From contig JANXRO010000186.1 in the NCBI GenBank assembly GCA_025356765.1, forward strand, positions 1-19,700: a stretch of 19,700 nt of DNA. The letters are read 5' to 3'. Positions 13,966-19,700 of the stretch are shown piece by piece. How positions within the stretch are numbered: position 1 is the stretch's first letter; each line of letters begins with the position of its first letter. The notes below the pieces were generated by a model that saw only the letters and a list, made by a program, of their open reading frames with translations, ran no database searches and was not told the DNA's origin. The stretch is from Hyphomicrobiales bacterium (GTDB lineage: Bacteria; Pseudomonadota; Alphaproteobacteria; Rhizobiales; Aestuariivirgaceae). Both the position numbers and the translations under genes were made by a program.

Positions 13966-16582
13966 TGGCTTTTTTCGCTGTCTTTTTCACTGCTTTTTTG
14001 GCTGCTTTTTTCGCGGGCTTTTTCTTTGCCGCGGCTTTTTTGGCAGGCTTTTTCTTACCGCCAGATTTTGCCTCACGTTCAGCCAACAACACCAAGGCTT
14101 CTTCCAAGGTTATGGTGTCGGTGGTTTTGTCGGAAGGAATGGTGGCGTTGGTTTTGCCGTGTTTGACATAGGCGCCATAGCGGCCCGAATAAATTTCAAC
14201 ATTGCCATCACCATCTGGGTGTGGGCCCAAGTTTTTCAATGCGCCGGGGCGTGCGCGGCTTGATGGGCCTTTGGCACGTTTTTGAGCCAAAATATCAACT
14301 GCATGATTAAGCCCAATGGTGAAAACATCTTCTGGGCTTTCCAAGTTGGCATATGTGCCATCATGCAGAATGAACGGCCCAAAGCGGCCAAAGTTGGCCA
14401 CGATCGGTGTTTGTGTTTCTGGGTGCAGGCCCACTTCACGCGGCAACGATAACAGCCGCAAAGCCTGTTCCAGCTCTATCGTGGCGGGGTTAGTGTTTTT
14501 AGGGATAGAGGCGCGTTGTGGCTTTTCACCCTCAACTGTTTCACCCATTTGCAAATAGGGGCCAAAGCGACCAGCCCTGCGGGTTACGTTTTGGCCAGTT
14601 TCAGGGTCTTGGCCCAGCAAAATACCTTCAGCGGGCACAGCATCGGCCGAGCCTTCGCCATTCACACTCATCTGCCTTGTATAGCTACAGGTTGGATAAT
14701 TTGTGCAGCCGATGAAGGAGCCAAAGCGCCCAAGTTTTAAAGACAATTTTCCGTCAGCGCAGGAAGGGCAGGTGCGTGGATCGCTGCCATCAGCTTTGGC
14801 TGGAAAAATATGCGGGGCCAGGCTTTCGTTCAAACTGTCGATCACTTGAGTGATGCGCAGGTCTTTCACTTCGCCAAGCGCGGCGGTAAAATCTTTCCAG
14901 AATTGGCGAAGCACAACTTTATAATCAAGTTCGCCTGCTGAAATTTTGTCGAGCTGTTCTTCCAAGTTCGCAGTGAAATCAAATTCCACATAGCGCTTGA
15001 AAAAGCTTTCCAAGAATGATGTGACAACGCGCCCCTTATCATCGGGGATCAGCCGCTTTTTTTCGATGCGCATATAGCCGCGATCTGAAAGTGTTTTCAG
15101 AATTGAAACATAGGTCGATGGACGGCCAATACCCAACTCTTCCAGTTTTTTGATCAATGAAGCTTCCGAATAGCGCGGTGGTGGCTCGGTGAAATGTTGG
15201 GTGGGCACAATGGTTTTAACGCCAGTTTTATCGCCCCGCGCCATGGCAGGCAGGCGCTTTGCATCTTCGTCTTCGCCGTCATCAAGGTCTTCATTATAAG
15301 CGCGCAAGAAACCATCAAATTTCACAACCGAGCCATTGGCGCGGAAGCTGTGATGTTTGCCATCATGGCCTGTTGTGCCAATATCTGCGGTGGTGCGTTC
15401 CATCTCAGCACTTTCCATTTGGCTGGCGATGGTGCGTTTCCAGATCAAATCATAAAGTGCCATTTGTTCTCCATCGAGAACGTCTTTCACCTGATCGGGC
15501 AGGCGGCCCGGATCTGTTGGGCGAATGGCTTCATGGGCCTCTTGGGCATTTTTAGCTTTGGTTTTATAAACACGCGGGACTGATGGAACATAAGGCTCAC
15601 CAAATGTTTTCAAAATTGCGGTGCGCGTGGCGGCAATGGCTTCAGGCGCCATGTCGATGCCGTCGGTTCGCATATAGGTGATCAAGCCCACGCTTTCGCC
15701 GCCAATGTCTACTCCCTCATAGAGGCGCTGGGCAATCTGCATTGTTCGGGCTGATGAAAAGCCAAGTTTGCGAGAGGCTTCCTGCTGCAAGGTGGATGTG
15801 CGGAAGGGCGCAAAAGGGTGGCGCTTTGCTGGTTTGCTTTCAAGGCTGTCTACGGTGAAGGCTTGGTTCTTGACGGCAGCGGCAATGGCTTTGGCTGATG
15901 CTTCATCTGCAATGCCTAATTTTTCCAGCCGTTTGCCATCAATGCTGGCAAGACCGGCTTCAAATTCTTGGCCGGCCGCTGTTGCAAACGTGCCATCAAT
16001 TGACCAATATTCTTGGCTGCGGAACGCTTCAATTTCCAATTCGCGATCACAAATCAATCGAAGTGCTACAGATTGAACGCGGCCTGCAGAACGTGAGCCC
16101 GGCAATTTGCGCCAGAGAACGGGCGATAGGGTGAAGCCCACCAAATAGTCCAAAGCGCGCCTTGCTAAATATGCGTCTACCAAATCGCCATCCACATCGC
16201 GTGGGTTGGCCATGGCTTCAAGCACTGATGCTTTGGTGATGGCATTGAAGGCCACACGCTGAACGGTTTTGCCTTTGAGCGCACCTTTTTTCTTCAGCAC
16301 TTCCATCACGTGCCAAGAAATTGCTTCGCCCTCTCGATCAGGGTCGGTTGCCAGAACAAGGCGGTCGCTGCCTTTCAAGGCCGTTGCAATATCGGCCAAG
16401 CGTTTGGCCGACTTGGTGTCGACTTCCCAATCCATTGCGAAATCTTCGTCGGGTTTTACCGATCCATCTTTGGCGGGCAAATCGCGCACGTGGCCAAACG
16501 AGGCCAACACAGTAAAGCTGTTGCCCAGATATTTATTGATAGTTTTCGCCTTTGAAGGCGATTCGACAACGACAACGGTCAT
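13949..16582 (-). CDS. topA: DNA topoisomerase I (type IA)
   Basis: Type IA topoisomerase that relaxes negative supercoils by a single-strand break and rejoin. From the ATG at 16582 it has 877 residues; AGGA six bases upstream and the family start MTVVVVESPSKAK support this over a longer reading from 16636. The Toprim domain has Glu7 and DPDRE (80-84). The catalytic Tyr303 is in ITYMRTDG. A four-cysteine zinc ribbon (C605, C608, C626, C632) is followed by zinc-free repeat domains, each with a GRFG/GRYG-type core. The last 40 residues or so are a Lys/Ala/Pro tail with KKPAKKAA-like repeats, resembling histone H1 tails and known in other alphaproteobacterial and mycobacterial TopA, where it binds DNA. 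It is the first gene of topA-rnr-DUF983. In relatives dprA often lies upstream; here a divergent small gene does. Confidence 0.97.
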   Translation of the reverse strand: MTVVVVESPSKAKTINKYLGNSFTVLASFGHVRDLPAKDGSVKPDEDFAMDWEVDTKSAKRLADIATALKGSDRLVLATDPDREGEAISWHVMEVLKKKGALKGKTVQRVAFNAITKASVLEAMANPRDVDGDLVDAYLARRALDYLVGFTLSPVLWRKLPGSRSAGRVQSVALRLICDRELEIEAFRSQEYWSIDGTFATAAGQEFEAGLASIDGKRLEKLGIADEASAKAIAAAVKNQAFTVDSLESKPAKRHPFAPFRTSTLQQEASRKLGFSSARTMQIAQRLYEGVDIGGESVGLITYMRTDGIDMAPEAIAATRTAILKTFGEPYVPSVPRVYKTKAKNAQEAHEAIRPTDPGRLPDQVKDVLDGEQMALYDLIWKRTIASQMESAEMERTTADIGTTGHDGKHHSFRANGSVVKFDGFLRAYNEDLDDGEDEDAKRLPAMARGDKTGVKTIVPTQHFTEPPPRYSEASLIKKLEELGIGRPSTYVSILKTLSDRGYMRIEKKRLIPDDKGRVVTSFLESFFKRYVEFDFTANLEEQLDKISAGELDYKVVLRQFWKDFTAALGEVKDLRITQVIDSLNESLAPHIFPAKADGSDPRTCPSCADGKLSLKLGRFGSFIGCTNYPTCSYTRQMSVNGEGSADAVPAEGILLGQDPETGQNVTRRAGRFGPYLQMGETVEGEKPQRASIPKNTNPATIELEQALRLLSLPREVGLHPETQTPIVANFGRFGPFILHDGTYANLESPEDVFTIGLNHAVDILAQKRAKGPSSRARPGALKNLGPHPDGDGNVEIYSGRYGAYVKHGKTNATIPSDKTTDTITLEEALVLLAEREAKSGGKKKPAKKAAAKKKPAKKAAKKAVKKTAKKAIVEAA

Positions 16583-16771
16583 GCAAATTCCTGAATGAAG
16601 GTGGCCGCTTCTAAGGGGGAACCTAAAAAGAGGCAAGTTAAGGTTGATATGGCCTCAAATGTTGTCGAATACAACCCACAGACAACCTTTAGTTTATTAA
16701 CGTCACTATCGCTCGCGCCTATGTTGTATCGCAGGCCGTTCGGACTGACCTGCGGCGAGGCATCCAAGATC
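16583..16771. other. Divergent intergenic region with nested inverted repeats
   Basis: The region lies between topA (leftward) and the small gene at 16772 (rightward). It contains GTTGT-N5-ACAAC (16661-16675) nested within AAGGTT (16640-16645) and AACCTT (16684-16689), and a separate CGCAGG-N13-CCTGCG hairpin (16730-16754) ending 17 bases before the small gene's ATG. Promoters for both genes should lie here, but I see no strong -35/-10 pair. The repeats could be operator sites or leader hairpins. Confidence 0.35.
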
Positions 16772-17050
16772 ATGAATAAAAGCGTAGCATTCAATCTAAC
16801 TCCACCTAAAACACACTCTAGTGTTGTACCTAAGCATGTTCCACCACCAAAAGATACAGCGCAGTATATTGCTGATATGGTTTTGGAGCTTCATAATCTG
16901 GCAAAAGGTGCTGGCCTACGGCCTTTGCAGAGCCTGCTGGAATCGACCTTTCACGAGGCGTTTTCAGTGGCAAATCGCGTCGCAGTTCCCGAGCATGAAC
17001 AAGAACGTCTGCGTGAGTTGATTAAAGCGTCTCAATCCTACACATCATAA
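16772..17050 (+). CDS. Small conserved-type hypothetical protein
   Basis: A 92-residue protein with no known function. The first 30 residues are Pro/Lys/Val-rich and probably unstructured. The rest is helical: DTAQYIADMVLELHNLAKGA, then LRPLQSLLESTFHEAF, then a final EHEQERLRELIKAS helix. The DTAxYIAxM...L...A...L..L...L pattern recalls short uncharacterised alphaproteobacterial proteins, which supports a real gene, but I cannot attach a role. It has no signal peptide, membrane helix or cysteine. The ATG at 16772 gives the compact form; the frame stays open back to 16595, but that stretch reads through hairpins and lacks family character. The ribosome binding site is weak. Its last 6 bases overlap the end of the convergent CDF gene. 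Confidence 0.7.
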   Translation: MNKSVAFNLTPPKTHSSVVPKHVPPPKDTAQYIADMVLELHNLAKGAGLRPLQSLLESTFHEAFSVANRVAVPEHEQERLRELIKASQSYTS

Positions 17051-18430
17051 CTTATGCCGAGCCGCACCCGATGGCTCGGCATGAGCGATAACGCGTTTTA
17101 TGTGGCCAAAAGCTTTTTGCAGCTGAATTTCCACGCGGTCGACCACGCTGTGTACGTTTTCAACGCTCATCGCGGGATCAAAGCGGCAGTGGTAGTGCAC
17201 AAACAATCTGCCATCAGCTTGCCTGACGCGGATGCTGTGAACATCTCGCATATGGGTTTCTTTTTTTGCCAAGGTTAAAAGTGACTTTTTGATTTTTGCG
17301 ATGGTCGCGTCGTCTGCCACCAGGCCTCGCAACAATTGTTCGGGCTGTGGTTCGATGTGGCTTTCAACTTCCACATCATCGCCCAAGCTTTGACGAATGG
17401 CACCTTCCAATTCGGTTGCCCGTTCATGGGCGAGAAACAGCGTCATTGCGCCATCCACTTCCAAATCAAAGCTTACTGCCAGCTTTCCGGCAATGTTTTG
17501 AACTGTTAGATGATGGATGGCCAGCTTGTGTTCAGCAGCGATCACATTTACTTTTTCAATAGCGGTTTCATTATCGACAGCGACAGGAGTGAGGATAAGG
17601 CTAACATCTGCGTCGGGCAGCAGGGCCTTGATATCTGCGATAACGCTGGCTTTCAGTCTTTCAATCTCAGTGTTGGGTTTTGAGCGCGGCACATCTGCTG
17701 AAAGCGTTAAAAATTGGATGGCACCCACTTGGCGCATGCGCAATTGGCCGACTGTCAAAATGCCTTCATGGCGTTCAACGATTGATATGATGTTTTCGCT
17801 GATGCCTTGGGGAGCCCGATCAAGCAAGGTTTCCAGTGTCTGTTCGCCCAGTTTCCAGCCAATCCAAGCGATGAGTGCTGCAACCACCAAAGTGGCGGCA
17901 GAATCGGCCCAAGGCAAGCCGAGCCAAATTCCAAAAAGCCCCGCCAGAACGGCCAGTGATCCATAGATATCAGATTCAAAATGCGTGGCATCTGCGGCCA
18001 AAGCAGCACTTGATGTTTGTTTGGCGACGGCGCGCAACACGCGAGCACGATTAAGATCAATCGCAATGGCCACGAGCAGCACAGCAATGGCCCACCATTC
18101 AATACGAAGCGGAACAGGTTCTGCTAACAGCCTGTGAATGGCTTGATAGGCCACGAACACAGCCGTGAGGCACAGCAACACCGCTTCAAGAAGGGCTGCC
18201 ACACTTTCAATTTTCGCATGGCCATAATGGTGGTCTTCATCGGCGGGAAGGTCTGCCCAGCGCACGGCGAACCAGGTCATCACGGTTGCGCCAAAATCAA
18301 TTAAACTATGCAGCGCTTCTGAAAGGACGCCCAACGAACCTGTAAGCACGGCAACCACAAGTTTACCCGCAACGATTAATCCGCTTGCGAACATCGAAAG
18401 TTTTGCAGCATTTTGTTTGGTTTCTGACAT
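17045..18430 (-). CDS. Cation diffusion facilitator (zinc-type) with extended cytoplasmic region
   Basis: Proton-coupled metal exporter of the CDF family in the inner membrane, 461 residues against about 300 for YiiP/FieF. Six transmembrane helices fill about 10-195. The metal site by alignment with YiiP is His41 and Asp45 in TM2 (LHSLIDFG) and His150 and Asp154 in TM5 (THFESD). This HD-HD set is typical of zinc transporters such as ZitB, CzcD and ZnT, whereas YiiP has DD-HD. After the normal cytoplasmic domain (about 205-280) come two more segments with the same ferredoxin-like pattern (about 285-362 and 370-452), each ending near an HxEP/HAEP motif. The ATG at 18430 gives MSETKQNAAKLSMF; the longer frame from 18529 has no family match. 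Divergent from the MFS gene, 63 bp away. The exact metal is inferred. Confidence 0.92.
   Translation of the reverse strand: MSETKQNAAKLSMFASGLIVAGKLVVAVLTGSLGVLSEALHSLIDFGATVMTWFAVRWADLPADEDHHYGHAKIESVAALLEAVLLCLTAVFVAYQAIHRLLAEPVPLRIEWWAIAVLLVAIAIDLNRARVLRAVAKQTSSAALAADATHFESDIYGSLAVLAGLFGIWLGLPWADSAATLVVAALIAWIGWKLGEQTLETLLDRAPQGISENIISIVERHEGILTVGQLRMRQVGAIQFLTLSADVPRSKPNTEIERLKASVIADIKALLPDADVSLILTPVAVDNETAIEKVNVIAAEHKLAIHHLTVQNIAGKLAVSFDLEVDGAMTLFLAHERATELEGAIRQSLGDDVEVESHIEPQPEQLLRGLVADDATIAKIKKSLLTLAKKETHMRDVHSIRVRQADGRLFVHYHCRFDPAMSVENVHSVVDRVEIQLQKAFGHIKRVIAHAEPSGAARHKL
17054..17082. other. Perfect hairpin at the tail-to-tail junction
   Basis: ATGCCGAGCC (17054-17063) and GGCTCGGCAT (17073-17082) form a perfect 10-bp stem with a 9-base loop. 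It begins 4 bases after the small gene's stop and lies inside the 3' end of the CDF coding region. Neither strand has a T tract after it, so it is not a standard terminator, though it could still slow polymerase or protect the 3' end of the short rightward message. Confidence 0.6.
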
Positions 18431-18493
18431 TTGCGCTCTGTTGAATGAAACAATCTCTTGCGGACAATGCGCCTTTAAGCACAATGACGCGCG

Positions 18494-19693
18494 ATGAGCG
18501 AACAAACAAATAGCCTGATTCCAAAACAATCTGCGGCGCGGGCAGGAGCTTTGACGTTCGGTATTCTATTTTTGCTTGAATCGCTTTGTCGTTCTTTCAA
18601 CTCCAGCGTTTTATCCATTCAGGCTTATGACATTTTGGGTGCCAGCCAAAAGGTTAGCGTTCTGGGAAGCGTGGTTTCGGGCACCGTGTTGTGCGCGACG
18701 CTGTTCATGCCGGTGATGTTCGGCAAACTGCGCAGGCGCTGGGCCTATACCATTGGGTGTTGTTTGTTGATTGCGGGCAGTTGTTGCTTGGCCACGTTCA
18801 CATTGCCGGGCCAAATTGCGGGCACCATGTTGCGCAATGTTGGCGCATCTATCACCAATGTAACGTTGCAACTTTATATTTTAGACCACATCAAAAAAGC
18901 CGATTTGACAACAAGCGAACCTTTTCGCTTGGCAATATCCACCGTGTCTTGGGTGGTTGGCCCATTTTCAGGTGTTTGGCTGTACGAGAATTATGGTTCA
19001 GTTGGGCCGCAACTGGCTGCCATCTCGGCTGCGATCACCTTGCTTGGCGTATTTTGGTATCTGCGTTTGCATGACGCACAGACATTGCCGGCTGGCACAA
19101 TGCAGCCGTTCAACCCTTTGGCCAATGCAAGGCACTTTATAGCGCAACCGCGCCTCAGGCTGGCTTGGGCCATTGCGTTTGGGCGATCGTGCTTTTGGGC
19201 AACGTTTTTCACCTATGGGCCACTGCTGATGATTGAAAGCGGAATGGAAAAGAAAACCGGTGGTTTGATTGTATCACTCAGCCAGTTGTTTTTGCTTTCA
19301 GCTTTTATCTTTGGGCCACTTTCAAAAAAATGGGGGGTTCGCGTCGTTATTGCGTTGTGTTTTTTGATGATTTCCACTGCGTCCTTGGCGGCAGGGGTGG
19401 CTGGCATCCACGCGCCCTTGCTGGCGGCTGGGCTTTTATTGGTGGCGGCACTTTTTGCGTCTGGCATTGATAGCGTGGGCGGCATACCGTTCTTGCGTGC
19501 CGTCAAACCCCATGACCGCCAAAAAATGGCTGCGGTCTATCGCACCTTCATCGAATGTTCCGATCTCATCCCATCAACCATCTTCATCGTGGCGCTGCAC
19601 TTCTTTGATGTATCAATTGTCTTCATCATTTTAGGTGCTTGTGTGACTGTTATTGGCATTTTGGTCTGGCGTTATTTGCCGCAATCCATGTAG
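18494..19693 (+). CDS. Major facilitator superfamily transporter
   Basis: A 399-residue inner-membrane transporter with about 12 hydrophobic helices in two halves, split by a cytoplasmic loop around residues 190-215 (LHDAQTLPAGTMQPFNPLANARHF). Features of MFS proteins include the short basic loop after TM2 (FGKLRRRWAY, about 76-85) and its echo in the second half (GPLSKKWGVR). Substrate cannot be told from sequence; sugar, drug or metabolite export are all possible. The start at 18494 has no clear ribosome binding site. An out-of-frame ATG lies just upstream at 18484. It is divergent from the CDF gene with a 63-bp gap, so the two may share a control region, but no operator stands out. The gene is complete, ending 7 bases from the window edge. 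Confidence 0.9.
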   Translation: MSEQTNSLIPKQSAARAGALTFGILFLLESLCRSFNSSVLSIQAYDILGASQKVSVLGSVVSGTVLCATLFMPVMFGKLRRRWAYTIGCCLLIAGSCCLATFTLPGQIAGTMLRNVGASITNVTLQLYILDHIKKADLTTSEPFRLAISTVSWVVGPFSGVWLYENYGSVGPQLAAISAAITLLGVFWYLRLHDAQTLPAGTMQPFNPLANARHFIAQPRLRLAWAIAFGRSCFWATFFTYGPLLMIESGMEKKTGGLIVSLSQLFLLSAFIFGPLSKKWGVRVVIALCFLMISTASLAAGVAGIHAPLLAAGLLLVAALFASGIDSVGGIPFLRAVKPHDRQKMAAVYRTFIECSDLIPSTIFIVALHFFDVSIVFIILGACVTVIGILVWRYLPQSM

Positions 19694-19700
19694 CTTGCCC

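Noticed and set aside
13499..14263. A 254-codon plus-strand frame across rnr and topA
   Set aside because: It is antisense to two well-supported genes, and its Phe/Leu-rich sequence is the complement of the TopA Lys/Ala tail.
16595..16771. Longer N-terminus for the small hypothetical gene
   Set aside because: The added 59 codons cross hairpins and the topA control region and show no helical or family character like the rest.
1..19700. A defence system, prophage, toxin-antitoxin pair or CRISPR array
   Set aside because: Every larger gene is a recognised housekeeping or transport family, the gene order is conserved-type, and no direct repeat arrays, integrase or nuclease-partner pairs are seen.

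Overview
The window looks like the chromosome of an alphaproteobacterium, most likely of the Hyphomicrobiales (Rhizobiales) type. It is close to half G+C by eye, which is low for that order. The evidence is gene content and order: erpA-xthA divergent from dgt-argS-SPOR protein-nagZ-scpA-scpB, and topA-rnr-DUF983-rpmG in another block, both typical of that lineage, together with a phasin and a Lys/Ala-tailed topoisomerase I. No tRNA, rRNA, CRISPR array, prophage or intact insertion sequence is visible.

Layout. 1-875 (-) holds a periplasmic D-alanyl-D-alanine carboxypeptidase that runs off the left edge. It is divergent from a small phasin (1111-1458, +), which has its own promoter and terminator. 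An erpA-xthA pair reads leftward (2628-1516). From 2691 to 10743 a tight rightward operon carries dgt, argS, a large SPOR-domain membrane protein, nagZ, scpA and scpB, with gaps of about 11-83 bp and a 4-bp scpA/scpB overlap. It combines nucleotide pool control, translation, septal peptidoglycan binding, peptidoglycan recycling and chromosome condensation. A 400-bp convergent gap (10744-11143) follows, holding a cluster of palindromes where tatABC would often follow scpB in relatives. The leftward block from 16582 to 11144 is topA, rnr and a DUF983 zinc-ribbon membrane protein, linked by overlaps of 17 and 4 bp, and then rpmG with its own promoter and terminator. The right end has a small conserved-type hypothetical gene (+), a leftward zinc-type CDF transporter with an extended cytoplasmic region, and a divergent MFS transporter.

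The genes are mostly housekeeping. I do not see a convincing new multi-gene system. The items most worth a second look are the palindrome cluster at 10855-11070, the three-domain cytoplasmic tail of the CDF transporter, the very long Pro/Gln-rich cytoplasmic part of the SPOR protein, the inverted repeats over the phasin and rpmG promoters, and the small unknown gene whose stop codon overlaps the CDF gene beside a perfect hairpin.
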